Shown here piece after piece: positions 1-23,429 of a stretch of DNA of 64,000 nucleotides (position 1 is the first letter of the stretch; every line of letters starts with the position of its first letter). The notes under the pieces were generated by a model, which ran no database searches, had not been told where the DNA came from, and saw only the letters and a program-made list of their open reading frames with translations. The position numbers and the translations under genes are program-made. The DNA comes from Breviolum minutum Mf 1.05b.01 (lineage: Eukaryota > Sar > Dinophyceae > Suessiales > Symbiodiniaceae). The stretch covers positions 1 to 64,000 of the forward strand of contig DF240848.1 in NCBI GenBank assembly GCA_000507305.1, written 5' to 3'.

Positions 1-2220
1 TGTGGTAGTGACAGACGGAAGCTTTTCAGCGCTCCGCTACCATGCGAAAACACAAAATCCAAAACAAGTTTCGTTGAACCCCAAGGCACAACACCCCAAA
101 TCACTTCTCCAGCAAACCTTTTGCTCGACACACGAACACGAACCAACCAAGAAGGATGGCAGTCTTTCAGTCTTTAAGTATATGCTACTTCTGCATTACT
201 TGCTGTTGTCCTCAGCTCTTGTGGCACATCTGAGCCAAGCTTGAGCCAAGCTTGAGCCAAGCTATACAAAGCAAAGCTTCATGAATGCAAAGGAGCATTC
301 AAACACGGAAACTCTATTCCAAAGGAATGTCGAGGCATTCAGTTACGGAAACTCCATTCCCAAACTAATTCTTGGGAGGTCAAAACCTTCATTCCAAGCT
401 TCTATTCCAAACATCTACGTAACATCTAAACACCAACCAGAGACAGGAGCAGTGCATTGCTTCTCTCTTAGATCGAGTCTTCTTACTATTGGCAGAACGC
501 CTTCTGAGACTCTCTTCTCGTTTCAAAGCCTCTGAGCTCTAGAAACCAAAACAAATTCCCTTTACTCACTCTACGCACTACGAAGCATCACCAATGCTTC
601 TCATATTCCGAAAACTTCTCTCTTCCAGAAAACCAATCGGCAGAAAACTCACGTTCCCCAAAACCAATCTTCCAGAAAACACCCATAGTAGGAATACCAG
701 AAAATGCATCTCCGAAAACCTTCGCTCCAGACAATGAATTCCCAGAAACCAAATGGGCTATATATGAAGCTCAACATCGCACCAGTATAAACACAATGCT
801 CCGAATATCCAAATTTCCTCAGTCTGGCGGAGTCTCGCTACTTGCTGGAGAAGAACATCTGAGAGGACTCTGAGATTCGACTCGCTGCATGCTCTCGTCT
901 TTTGTTTCGCTCGGTTTCACAAAGTCCTCGGTTGGTGAAGTTGGCTTGCGCTCTCCAATTAACAGGCATGCGTTGAATCTTGCTGTTCTACTGGACGACT
1001 AAGACCACTAGGAACTGGTTTCTTAACGGAGTCACTGTGCTGTCCTTTGATCTGCTCCTTCCACCATTGAGATTCCTAACCTACGGGTTCCTCGTTACAG
1101 ACTCGCCTCAAGTTGACTGCTTTTTCAAGCTCTTGTCACCAGCAAAGCTCTCTGTTAGCTACCCGTTCTTTCCTATTCTCGCCTTTCACCAATTTTCAAT
1201 GCACCGACTTTTACCTACGGCGTAGGACTAATTTTTTTTTCTTACTTTGTTTGTTTGCAATTTTTGGCCTGAACGAAATTTTATGTTCTGTTTTGCTTCA
1301 ATTCAGTTACGTCCAAGTTCGGATTATGATATGCTGACTGAGAGCACTCTGTCTGGGACCTTTTTCGCAAGAAGATCGCACCTTCTTTGATCCATTCGAT
1401 TCTTATCTCAAGATGTCTACTCTTCCGTACTGGATAACGAAACCAGTTGTTGAGACAGCACTCCACCTGTAACTCCACGTCCACCAGTGCTTTTCATTGG
1501 AGCATGTGAGACATCCGAAAACGCAACATGTGGAATCTCAAAAGCATTACTCATCAAAGCTTCACACTTATTGAGAATCCGTAAAACCATCTTCATCTCC
1601 CCTTTCACAAAATTAAGTAGCGCTCTGCAGGACGTCCTCAGTTCTGCGCTCTGTTGGGTTGATATGAGACGACATGTCATCCACAGGTTGATTTGTGAAA
1701 ATATAAATGGCTAGAAGCCATGTCATGGTGCGATGTGGCTATGTATGCTATTGCATGTTTTAACTGGCTAGTTGGATTTCGCAATTTGATCTTGCTGGTT
1801 GATTTTCGCCTTTTTGATTAGCTGGATGGATATTTACGACTTTCGTGGTCGTCTGGATATTTGGAACATCAGCATGAGCTGATATGAGGATTCTGGAAGT
1901 TTTCCATTTGGTGATGAATTCGTTTTGCGAGCTGATGTGAATTCGTTTGGATATCACTGGTTTTTGCAAACCGTTTTGACTAGTGATATGAGGTGGAGTA
2001 ATTTTGCTTGTCCACTTTATGGTGCTGCATTCGTTGTTTTAGATGTCACTAAGGGCTGGAGAAATGTTTGGTTAAACCCGAAGGTTTTCCTCCTGATTGT
2101 GTCTTTTGGGATTGAGTGTTTTGATACTCTCCCCCCGAGTGATGAAGAAACCAGCTGAGTCCTTGATGACCAGACACTTAAAATATTCCTGCAGCATGGA
2201 ACCACAGCTAACGAATGGAT
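1..2220. other. 5' region without a recognisable gene
   Basis: Short open frames occur on both strands, but none has protein-like composition or a motif I recognise. From about 290 to 760 the sequence is an A/C-rich, loosely repetitive stretch in which phrases such as GGAAACTC(T/C)ATTCC and CCAGAAAAC recur. It looks like decayed repeat or intergenic DNA. The only discrete element is a short tandem repeat near 230-262, listed separately. Confidence 0.5.
230..262 (-). repeat. 11-bp tandem repeat resembling the spliced-leader 3' end
   Basis: Three copies of CTTGAGCCAAG lie head to tail; the first lacks one base. On the minus strand each unit reads CTTGGCTCAAG, and its last ten bases equal the 3' end of the canonical dinoflagellate spliced leader (TTGGCTCAAG). 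The 5' part of the leader is missing, so this may be a stacked relict leader or a coincidental short tandem repeat. Confidence 0.45.
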
Positions 2221-2227
2221 CTCAGTG

Positions 2228-2899
2228 CAATTCTTCTTCTTCTTCTTCTTGTTCTTGTTCTTCTTGTTGTTGTTCTTGTTCTTGTTCTGCTTTCGTGTTC
2301 TTGTTGTTCTTGTTGTTTTTGTTTTTCTTGTTCTTGTTTTTTGTTGTTTTTGTTGTTTTTGTTTTTCTTGTTCTTGTTGTTCTTGTTGTTCTTGTTGTTC
2401 TTGTTGTTCTTGTTGTTCTTGTTGTTCTTGTTGTTCTTGTGGTTCTTGTTCGTGTTCTTGTTCTTGTTCTTGTTCTTGTTGTTCTTCTTCTTGTTGTTGT
2501 TCTTATTCTTGTTCTTGTTGTTCTTCTTCTTGTTCGTGTTCTTGTTCTTGTTGTTCTTCTTCTTGTTCGTGTTCTTGTTCTTGTTCTTGTTGTTCTTCTT
2601 CTTGTTGTTGTTCTTATTCTTGTTCTTGTTGTTCTTGTTCTTGTTGTTCTTGTTCTTGTTGTTCTTGTTTTTTTTGTTCTTGTTCTTTTTGTTCTTGTTC
2701 TTGTTATTGTTGTTCTTGTTGTTCTTGTTCTTGTTCTTGTTGTTGTTGTTGTTGTTGTTCTTGTTCTTGTTCTTGTTCTTGTTGTTCTTGTTCTTGGTCT
2801 TGTGCTTGTTCATGTTCTTGTTCTTGTGGTTCTTGTTCGTGTTCTTGTTCTTGTTGTTCTTCTTCTTGTTCGTGTTCTTGTTCTTGTTCTTGTTCTTGT
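2228..2899. repeat. TTC/TTG/TTGTTC microsatellite block
   Basis: About 670 bp are built almost only of TTC, TTG and TTCTTG units, with higher-order repetition: a GTTCGTGTTCTTG phrase recurs near 2450, 2535, 2565, 2835 and 2870. The missing stop codons give long spurious open frames in most reading frames (poly-Leu/Val/Phe, or Asn/Lys on the other strand). I regard these as non-coding. Confidence 0.95.
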
Positions 2900-2929
2900 C
2901 TTTCAAAATATGAGGAACAACAGTGATAA

Positions 2930-3689
2930 GGAAATCATTGTGAATGGATGGATCTAGTCATTTTGCTTTTGAAAATATGCAACAATGAAAACATTTAATA
3001 CTTACCAGTTCAATAACAATCGCAAACATTTTCTTGATTTTCACTGATCACTTGCCCTCTGCTTTCATTACAATACAACTGCCAATTGAGCCGCCATTGA
3101 CCCATGCAACAATGGATTTTGAAAAATGACCTTTAACCTCGTCAGCAAAAATGCAGATGCTTGGCCAGAAAAAGTTCCAAATTCCATAGTGTGCCCAGAT
3201 GGTGACGTCTTGCGTCACTAACTATAGCGTCCTTTTAACAAAGAATTGGACAAAAGAAACCTCGTGACATGATTGGTGTTTGGTTTTTGTTTGCGTCAAG
3301 CATTGAACAAATTTTGAATTTGCAATTCCAAACTAGAGCGACGCACTGCCTTGTCATCTGCACTTGAAGTCAACTTATTTTTGACACAAATCACCTTGGA
3401 AAACATAATCCTTTGTCTGGCAGATGGTTTGCATCTGCAATCAATTCCATCAATTCCGTTGCATGTGATCGGACCAAAGGGGCTGAAACAAGCTTACAAG
3501 TTTCGCCTCGTTTCACATCAGCAATGGTTACGCGGGTTCGCCATGGGTGCAACTTGCTGTCACATATTGCCAGAAAAGCACGAGGTACAGGGCAAACACC
3601 ATTATTGACTGATGTCACGGTGTGTTTCTGAGTTTTTTTAAGACGTCATTTTGTTTTCTGTGAGGGTGTTTCTTTGTTCATTTTGACAG
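2930..3689. other. Intergenic or 5' intron region before the GRDP gene
   Basis: No confident exon is visible. A stretch around 3420-3600 is open in more than one frame on both strands and could hold an upstream exon of the following gene, but it shows no family motif. The first exon and start codon of the GRDP-like gene are therefore not located. Confidence 0.35.
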
Positions 3690-8658
<4,969 letters not shown>

Positions 8659-9027
8659 CTTTTTATTATGTAAATTATGTAAATATGTATGTGTTTTCCC
8701 AGGTGGTATTGTACAGATGCACATGCAAAGTCATGTTGCATACCAGCTCTAGGGCGGCTCAGGCCTACTAGTGCAGATGGTGTTGGGTGCCGGAACAAGC
8801 AAGAAAATGATATTCATAGATGAAGCCTCTCTGAGTTTAGGTGGAGGGCTGGCCGTTACTTGTGCGTGCGGTGTAGGCAACACAGAACACAAGCTTTTTG
8901 AGACAAAAAGATTTCATGCATTTTTGGAAAACGTTTTCAAGGGCTTAGAGTCTTAGAGATAGACTGGTCAACTGACCAGCAAATGCAGCAGAGCTCACTC
9001 TTGCGGTTGAAAATCCTCTCAGTGACG
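8659..9027. other. Intergenic spacer
   Basis: About 370 bp between the GRDP stop and the next gene. Nothing recognisable apart from short open frames. Confidence 0.5.
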
Positions 9028-9046
9028 TCCGCAGATTTGGCCCAAG
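9028..9046 (+). promoter_or_regulatory. Possible relict spliced-leader sequence
   Basis: TCCGCAGATTTGGCCCAAG aligns with the 22-nt dinoflagellate spliced leader with two substitutions and three missing bases (TCCG.AG, ATTT, GGC.CAAG conserved). It lies 33 bp upstream of the ATG at 9080 on the same strand, where relict leaders of retroposed mRNAs are found. A match of this quality could still be chance. Confidence 0.4.
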
Positions 9047-9079
9047 TCAACCTGGGATTCTCCACTTACCTCAAACCCG

Positions 9080-15634
<6,555 letters not shown>

Positions 15635-15985
15635 AATTGAAGTTGCCCAGTATTCTGAAAGTTGGTCAGTGTTCAAAATCGTTTACTTAGTCTACTCTGA
15701 ACCTTTGTTGCAGTGCCGGTTTGCTTTGAAGCTGGTTTGCCCCAGGCAATAATTCTGCATGCGAGTTTGTTTCATGACGTAATATGCTCAGAGAAATTAA
15801 GTTATGAGACTTTTTTTAGGAGCCGCCAAAAATCGAAACATCGGCAGATCCAGCAGTCAAAACAGCCATGCGAAGTTTCTTGTTGTCTTTTGAGACTTTT
15901 TTCAGCTTGAGGTCACTACCCCTAAGTATCTCGTGCTACGAGCACGCATAGCTTGCTTGAAGAAGAGGCATTTGAGGCGCATGCC

Positions 15986-16009
15986 GGTTTTTTGAAGCTT
16001 GGAAGCAGA
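15986..16009 (+). repeat. Duplicate of the terminal-exon tail
   Basis: 24 bases here are identical to 15595-15618 and encode the same GFLKLGS phrase, preceded by another acidic run (LLEEEAFEAHAG). This looks like a duplicated 3' exon, either an alternative end or a decayed copy. Confidence 0.7.
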
Positions 16010-17066
16010 GACGTAGACTTGAAGCAGGTGGCTATCGTAACCTTTCAAATTGAACATACAATATTTTGAGGAGTCTTTTTCGTTTATGATTGTTGAAAAG
16101 GCAGGATCATATAAGTACACAGTAATCTCATGGACCAGAGTCTCATCAGCCCTGCAGTTCTCCACAGTTTCTGGGGAGCCGAGACTGCCCCTCAGGATGG
16201 TGAGCCCAGCAGGATGTTCGACATCTCCTTCAGAAGCAGTTGGGTTCAGAATCAAGTTCACATTTTGTCAATTCCAATTTTCGCAAGAAGTTGTGAATAT
16301 GATTTTGATTGCTGAATTCAAACTGAACTGCTTCTTTTTTCCCATGGAGATTCTGGGGATCATCCCGAAAGGGGAGGTTTTATAAACAGCTTCCAACATG
16401 TCCCAACAAAGGCCCTCTCAATGAGGGTATACTATACCGGGTTCCGCTCAAGGCGCAGCCTCAAAGCTGGGGTTTTTTCGAAAAAAATGGCGGTCGATGG
16501 GGCTGATGCCATGGGGTCGTTGGATGTCATTGGGTCCTTTGGTTTTGGGAGCGAGACCAAAAGCCGGGCCAACCAGCATCCGCTTGATATTGCATGCGCC
16601 TGGACTATGAGATTCCAGATCTTTTGTAGATTGTTGGTTGGAGAAAGGCAAACAAAAGATGCATGTCTTCCTGAAATTGGCTGCAGAAATTCTGGCTCCG
16701 GAAACAGGCCCAGCCCCCAAGAGATGGGAGTCCAATAGTAGACAAGTTTTGCAGGGTTGTGGCGTGCCCCTCCCCGAAACAATGTCCAAAGTGTTACTTA
16801 AAAAAACCGAAGACGATTGTAGCTGTAAGCGAACTTTCTTGGCTTTTCGATTTGTCAGTTGGGTTTGAGACATGGCATGGGCGATGCTCAGGACGAGAAT
16901 TGGGAAATGACCACGGCCATGGAGAGACAAGCAATGCATCCCTGAAATTGCCAGTGCAAAACCTGAAAAATCAATCTATGAGTTTTTAATGATTATATTG
17001 AGAATGATGGGAAACCAGGAAAAATGGGTACACTGAACACAGCAAACGACAACCCCCCCTTTACAG
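16010..17066. other. Spacer between ankyrin gene and kinesin exons
   Basis: Contains moderately long open stretches on both strands at 16.42-16.94 kb, but no recognisable domain. The kinesin start codon and 5' end must lie here or further upstream, and I could not place them. Confidence 0.4.
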
Positions 17067-17153
17067 GAGAAGATCGCCGTGGTGGCGCGCTTGCGCCCCA
17101 CAAAACCATCCTCGAACGTGGGGGGCACTGCAGAGTACCTGCCAGTTGGGGGA
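17067..17153 (+). CDS. Kinesin exon: N-terminal beta strand
   Basis: Follows TTTACAG. It reads EKIAVVARLRPTKPSSNVGG, the KIxVVxRxRP opening of the motor. The frame closes at TAA 17154; the exact donor is unclear. Confidence 0.75.
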
Positions 17154-20100
17154 TAACTTCCAGTGACTTTAAATCAATCATGCTGGAGGATGGGCAGGCT
17201 TTTCTTGAAAATCATGATGTTGAACAATAGACGTAACCAATTCCGAGTATTTTTGGGGCATATCCATACCATTTCCATTAATTCAAGTCCTGAAGATTGA
17301 GGGTGCATACCTATGGAAAGATGTTTCATTGTGGACACCGGGATTCGTTTTAGATTTTAGAAATTCCAGATACCTGCCTGCTGTTGCAAACAAAAAGTCT
17401 GGTGAAGGAATTCAATGCTGCATTTGGGGGGCTTCCCCGTGTTGCTAATGCTCTACAGAACTTTGGATTTGGATACATTACCATCCTGTGTGAATATTTT
17501 TCTTTTTTTTCTTAAGGCCCCAAAAATTCTTGGCTTTGATCTGGACTCTTTTCTTTGTGTGTAATTTTGGAAGAAAAAGGATTACTAAGTACAATAGAAA
17601 GTTGTAATGGTGTCATTAGCTGTTCCTTAGTCACCTATTTTTCTTTTGTTCCATTTTCTTCTTTTACAAGCTGCAAGGTGCAGCACCACAACACTGAGTT
17701 CGTGGTGCAGGTCCCACGAGGCTGGAAATTCCAAACGAAACTTCGAAGAAAAACTCAGAGATTTATGGTCGGGAATGATAGGGGAAACCACCCCCAAATT
17801 TTGGGATCCAATTTGGCGGGGAAAATATCGATTCGGTGGAAATATCGATTCGGTGGAAATATCGATTCCATGGTGGACCAATTCTGCAGTTCCTTGGCAG
17901 GAAGTGAAACGGTCAACAACCAGGTGGAGGAGTGCGCTTGAAGTTCACGAACTGACACACCAGGAGTAGAAATCAGTGGAGCTTTCTTTATTTTCCTGAA
18001 CATCATTTCTGCATATTTCGTTTTCAACTTTTTTTTTGGACGGTTAATCTATTCATTTCCTTTTACTCCTTGCCTATTCAAATGACTAAAATAGACAATT
18101 TCTGAAAATGATATCCTTGGCGCAACGGCTGCTTTCAGGTTTCAGCTGTTCAACTTAGTGTGTACTCGTATAATGGTCGAGCTACACCAAGGATCACTTC
18201 TTTCTTCCGGCTAACTGGCATGTCTTACCACTCATCACTCTTGACTTTGGATAACTGGTGGTACCCTGGCCACCGATCTGGATTTCCCAATCCCAAACCA
18301 CCTTTCTAAGAGGAAATTCGTGTGACCAGATACCATGGAGATAAAAATTCAGATACCAAGAGACCCAGGATTCGGATGCTCAAATACTGTACTTCTGTGA
18401 CAATTTTTTTACCCCTGAAACCTTTCCAACTCTGTGTTTTCCCACCCAAAGATGGTGGGATTATTTTCTCCCTAAATCCACCCCATGCCTCAGGTACCAT
18501 TTCCGCTTTGCGAAGGTCTTTGGCCCGGCGGCCACGCAACGGGAGGTCTTCGACAGGGTGGCCAAGGCAGGGGGGAAAGATGGGAAGTCAAGGATTTGAT
18601 GATGCTGATATTTTGAGGGGACTAGCAATGGTAGGTTTTTAAAGTTATTGTATAGTTACTCACTAGTTGCAGATATCGTTCGTTTTTCTTTTTTGAAGAG
18701 CATGTTCTGAAATGTTTTGTTTGAATACTGACGCTGTCCACTTTGTTGAAAGGACCTGGTCTTGGGGGCACTGGATGGTGTCAACTGCTCAATCTTTGCC
18801 TATGGCCAGTCGTAGATCTCAGAAGGGAGGTGTGGAGGTGCTTAAGGTCTTGTTTTTTCTGCAACAAAATCAGATAAACTACCCTGGCTCTAGTAAGCTA
18901 GTATATAGAATTGGTTTGTGCACTTTAAATGATGATGATATCTAATTTCATATGAATGACAATTGTTGGTTCCAACTATAGACCATAGTGACCATAGATG
19001 ATAATGATGCGAAGACCAGGAGGAATCCTGCACATGTGTCACACAGCTCACCCTCATGGGTGTTGCTCTTGGACCCTTGGCTATAAGAGCCACATTCTTT
19101 GGAAAGACACAGGTATCCTTTCTGAAGGGCTTTTTTTTGGGAAGAGGTACTGAGGTGCTGTGATGTTCAGGTAAACCTGTGATGATCTTCCCCTTTTTTC
19201 AAAAGGTAAATGGAGTGCTGAGGACAGGCAGTGGCAAGACCTACACAATCTGTGGGGTCACTCAAGCAAGCAAGGAATGATCAGAATGTTTTACTGATGA
19301 ACAAATGATGCTGATGTCATGATCGTCATGTCATTGTGTCGAAAGCAAGATTTCATGAAATTGAGACAGTGGTCCCCTAATTAAAGGATCATGAATCATG
19401 ACCACAACAAAATGTCCTTCCAATCCTTGGAATACGCATCTTGGATTTTTGATTTCTCCTGTCTCTTGAAAGCTTACTCCTTCACCACGAGGTGACCCAC
19501 ATTTGGATACATAGAATAAATGTATAGATCGTGAAGAGATGCTAACAGATATGAATGTATTCAATGTATTCATGGTCTCTCTTCTTTCCATCTATAGATT
19601 TTTCCAAAAAAACCTCCACAAAACATCCAGTTCCTATCAACCAGAAGCCTAGGTGGCGACCACAAGGAACGTGGTATCATCCCCCGCGCCTTGCATAGTC
19701 TCTTTGAAGCCATCGAAGGTAGCCGTTGGGGTCCATCAGGGTTGATGTGGAGTTTGGTGCTGTTTTTGTGGACCTAAAAGAGACGGAATTTTTGAAGGAT
19801 GTGGAAAGAGAATCAAATGAATTTGTTATAAGTTGGAAAGAAGTTAATTTTGTGAAGGCATGACTTCTCAACTGGTTTTTGTTTTACAACTTCTGACAGC
19901 CAAAAAGAGGCCAAAAACACCTGGTGTTGCAACGGAGCCGTCCTTTGACTTCACCTTTCCCCCTCGAAAAATATTCAAAAAAACAACGGTCTCTTCCTAC
20001 TATGCTATACTGTATTTGCAGAGTGTATGTATATAATTACAAATATCTATGGTATAATGTGTATATATAATATGTTACAATATAATATATCTAAATATTT

Positions 20101-20236
20101 TTTATTGCATATATGAATGAATGTCAAATCTCCTCAACATTTCTTCCTGCCGCAGGACGTGAAGATGGGGTGGACTACTCTGTATCCTTATCCTTCATCG
20201 AGGTCTATAAGGAGGTAGGTTACGACTTACTCTCCA
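17067..20236 (+). CDS. Kinesin motor domain, N-terminal half
   Basis: Gene-level span of collinear exons of a kinesin-type ATPase. In order: EKIAVVARLRPT (first beta strand, VRxRP), FRFAKVFGPAATQREVFDRV (FxFDxVFGxxATQxEVF), ALDGVNCSIFAYGQ joined across an intron to TGSGKTYTICG (P-loop), ERGIIPRALHSLFEAIE, then VSLSFIEVYKEVGYDLL (SxxEIYNExVYDLL). The P-loop codon is split exactly across the intron (CA | G ACA GGC), which argues for a real spliced gene. The remaining half of a motor, from DLAGSER on, is found only at 55.3 kb. Kinesins move on microtubules; cargo or subfamily cannot be told from this part. Confidence 0.88.
17823..17873. repeat. 17-bp tandem repeat, three copies
   Basis: AAATATCGATTCGGTGG occurs twice in tandem, followed by a third copy with two changes. 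It is intronic. Confidence 0.9.
18494..18570 (+). CDS. Kinesin exon: VFGP.ATQ.EVF
   Basis: Follows CCTCAG. It reads YHFRFAKVFGPAATQREVFD then RVAKA and ends at GGCAG. This is the FxFDxVF(G)P..TQxEVF signature conserved in nearly all kinesins. Confidence 0.9.
18753..18808 (+). CDS. Kinesin exon: upstream of P-loop
   Basis: Starts after GAAAG and ends CA|GTCGTA. It reads DLVLGALDGVNCSIFAYG plus the first two bases of the Gln codon, matching (V)xxxLxGYNxTIFAYGQ. Confidence 0.93.
19223..19265 (+). CDS. Kinesin exon: P-loop TGSGKTYT
   Basis: Starts after GCTGAG with the third base of the Gln codon, then TGSGKTYTICGVTQ. Joined to the previous exon it gives AYGQTGSGKTYT, the kinesin ATP-binding loop. 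The 3' end appears to use a GC donor (CAA|GCAAGC). Confidence 0.93.
19642..19718 (+). CDS. Kinesin exon: GIIPRAL
   Basis: Reads LGGDHKERGIIPRALHSLFE then AIE, matching the GIIPRAxxxLF helix after the P-loop. The acceptor is approximate. Confidence 0.9.
20156..20236 (+). CDS. Kinesin exon: EVYKE..YDLL
   Basis: Starts after GCCGCAG and reads GREDGVDYSVSLSFIEVYKE then VGYDLLS, matching VxxSxxEIYNExVxDLL. A GTAGGT that looks like a donor sits inside the motif; the YDLL continuation favours read-through. Just beyond, the protein-like frame shifts (GSEGNLSDVLELDLIEY), so a small lesion or a hidden boundary is likely. Confidence 0.85.
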
Positions 20237-22475
20237 AGGCTCGGAGGGAAATTTGAGCGACGTCCTGGAGTTGGATCTCATTGAGTATACCAGTTATACA
20301 GGTCGGTTTGGGAGAAAAGCTTGACCTGAAGTGTTTTCAAACCCTTTCTGCTGTGTGCGAAGCATGTTTTCAAAATGGCAACATCTTTTTGGCCCCCTGC
20401 ATTTTTTGGATCGTTTTGGAAGAGCCTATGCTGTGTTGTGGAAACTTCCGGTGTCGTATGTTTTGGCACAGGACTTTGGCCGAAACCAGGCCGGTGCTGG
20501 GTCTTGGAAATGCTTTGCATCGGTGAGCTTGTATAATTTTGTTCTGCAAACAGACCCCCAATTCAGTTTGCTACACTTCATGGTCCAGCCAACGATATGA
20601 AGGCATTTTTTGTGTCACGAAATTCATCAGTTCATTTGTCTTGGTGCGTCCCCCACCCCCAAAATCCTCTGATAATGACACAGATCTATATTTTGAGACT
20701 GAGTGATGCTATGTTATGAGCATCTCGTTTTTTGGAATCCTTACGAATCCCAAACATCTGGGAATTTTTGCGAGGACTCCTGGCCCATTGTCAGCGTGTC
20801 CTTACAGAGTGGCGAGGCTGTTTTGCAAGGCAGATGGTCCTATCTGCATCAAATACCGCAGTAGAAACTGTACCCCTTCGATACTTGGTATATAACAGTA
20901 CACTAGTTGTATTTTTGGACAGGTAAAATGACTGATCTTATTTGATCGAGATCTGTGCACTGAGTTGGTGATCAAACATCGATTTTTGTTGCTTAGAATA
21001 AATCAGTGGTGAGGACAGGATCATGAGAAAGGCCGATGCAGAAAAAAGGACCATTGGATTCCATGATCAACAGAAGTGTTGTGTTTACATCTTCATCAAA
21101 CTTATCAGATTCACAAATCCTTGATGGTTGTTGTTTGGCTGCCATGTTGTTTGTGCTGCCGGCCGGTTCTTTGGAAGTTTCAGAACTCTTCCTTCCACAA
21201 CAGAGGGCAGCATCAGTTGAAAAATATGGGGTCAGCCTAACCACCCATGCACCAGGAAAAAGACTGGGGGGCTAAGACACCGAGGATGGCCACTGACAAC
21301 TAAATGCTCACAACATCCAACCATTTTTGATCCCGACCACCTTGGAGACATCAAAATCTCATTTTTGGACCATGGAGAATGGAAGGCGATGCTTTTTCCA
21401 ACAATCAGATATACAGATTGTACAGTGACAACGCTGAAATTCTGTCAGATTGTAATGTCGCGAATTGAAGGCTATTTTGGTATCTTAGATTCTCTTCTAT
21501 TGTCCAACTTACACAAAGAATCCACCACTGCACGTGCTTGATCGACTTTCCATGGATCGCATGGATGCTGTGTTGCTCGGCCAACACTTCCAACATAGAA
21601 CCTCGGAAATGCTGCCAAGGATAAGGAGAAACAAATAGGGAAAAGAGGGCATTCATGTCCTGGGTTCTTGTTTCTTTGTTTGTTGCTTGTTGTTCATTGT
21701 CAATTGTTTGGTGTTTTTACTACTCCTTGGTCCTTATTTGATGTTTTTACTTGTATTCTTGTAGAAGTAGTATTGGTAGTCGACGTTGTCGCTGTAGTGG
21801 GTGTTCCAAGTTGTTTGTTTGGTTGGTTGTTTGTTTGTCGTGCCGTTTTTTTCTAGGCTGCGGAGTGAGGAGCTGGAGACACCAGTCTGGGGGCCCTGGC
21901 GGTTTACGTGGTGTGACCACCCAAATTAGATATTAGCCACCATGCATAGAAATTATACAATGAATTCACTAAGATGTTTGTTTATTGGAAGGAACCAATT
22001 TTTTACAGGGCCCCACATGTTGAGACATTTTTTTCAGCGGACGATGAAGCATAAGGAAAATGTGGAGCTTGGAGTGTTGCTACAGCAGAGAGGCTATTGT
22101 CACATCTCACGCTGTTGTGATGCCAGCAGCTGGACATGCAAGGGAGGGACGCGATGAAAAAACCGGGTCACCGGGTTTGACCCATGTTTTGGGGATTGAC
22201 CAAGCAGTTTCGTGTGGGTCGAATTGGGTGATCTGTTTGGTTTCGAATTGGATCGTCGGATCTGAGTGTTTCGTGTGCTAGTTCTCTGTGTTTTTTCCAA
22301 TGGGGATGAAATATGACAGTAGATATGTCCGTTTGGAGATTACAAAATGTATGAAATTGCGGGAGGTTTTGGGATGGACATTTTGGCCATATTTTTGTGC
22401 TGGTAGGTGAGATGGATGATTTGTAGGTTTCCAGGTCGATCCCCCCACACCCCCATTGGTGGCTCCTGTTAAGGT
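20237..22475. other. Region with weak exon-like segments
   Basis: Possible kinesin continuation pieces are GDTSLGALAVYV around 21876-21911 (compare LREDxxxGVYV) and TSHAVVM around 22101-22121 (compare SSRSHAVV). Both are too short to call. The 20300-20520 stretch is open in three + frames without a recognisable motif. Confidence 0.3.
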
Positions 22476-22566
22476 GGGGCTATGGCACAGTTGGAAGTGG
22501 AAAACTTGTGGTGGTCTCGGCAGATGCAGCGAACTCCCGTGGAGGCTTTGGGCTAAAGAGATGGAT
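22476..22566 (+). CDS. Unassigned exon-like segment with GxGTVGSGK
   Basis: One frame reads GYGTVGSGKLVVVSADAANS then RGGFGLKRW. It resembles a Walker A loop, but the residue after Lys is Leu rather than Ser/Thr, so it is probably not a functional nucleotide-binding loop. Family unknown. Confidence 0.35.
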
Positions 22567-23429
22567 ATATTTACTACAACAAGCTGGTGGTAAGAGCTAA
22601 CATGAGCTCAACAAGATTTTGGATTTTGAACGAGTTTTTTTGTTTTTTCTGTAGTGGTGGTTGAAGAAGGCTTTTTTTTGGTTTCTTTCATACCATGAAC
22701 ATTCAACCATGGTTTTGGGTCACCAAAATATATGAATCACCATGGTTTTTGAGTGGAATCACCGCATGGCCAGATGTTGGATGCCTACTTTGGTGTAGCC
22801 TCCGACTGGACACTTGACGTGGAGCCAGCTGAAGATGATGAGGTTCGGTTGGATCCTGGCGCGGCCGACACTTAAAAGGTAGGATGGAAGCTGAAAATGG
22901 TTAAACATGGGAAAAAAGCGGATGATTATGTTTGAGTCCTTTTTTTGGTTGCTTCCCGCTTCCCTCATTCTTTTCCCCAAAATCTGCAATTTTCGAAAGT
23001 TGATTGCAGAGTATAACCTAAAGGTCTGAGCTCAGAAACACAGGACATTCACATGATGTAAGCATCCGATACACATTTCATCAGAATCACGTCACTCACC
23101 AGGAGCAACCTGGATTGCATGGCTTAGACCATGAGTTGGAAAAGTTGGGTGGATTGGTCTCCTCGCAACTGGGACCTGAGTGGATGCAGCGGTTTTGGTT
23201 GCTACCTTCTCTTCACATTATGGTTGCAGTGCAGACTGTTTGAATGATGATGCAAGGACATGTTGCTTGAGGATAGGAGGATTGATTTTTTTGTATTGCA
23301 AAATTGGCAGAAGAGAAACAACAAGAACGGATCAACTTATCAACCTTTCATTGAAACAACTGAACTTGACAAGTTTTCAAATCTTTAGCGTCTTTGGTAA
23401 GGGGAAACTTCAACACAACTTCAACTCTC

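Noticed and set aside
2097-2957. A 286-codon frame of Val/Leu and matching frames on both strands
   Set aside because: Artefact of a TTC/TTG repeat without stop codons.
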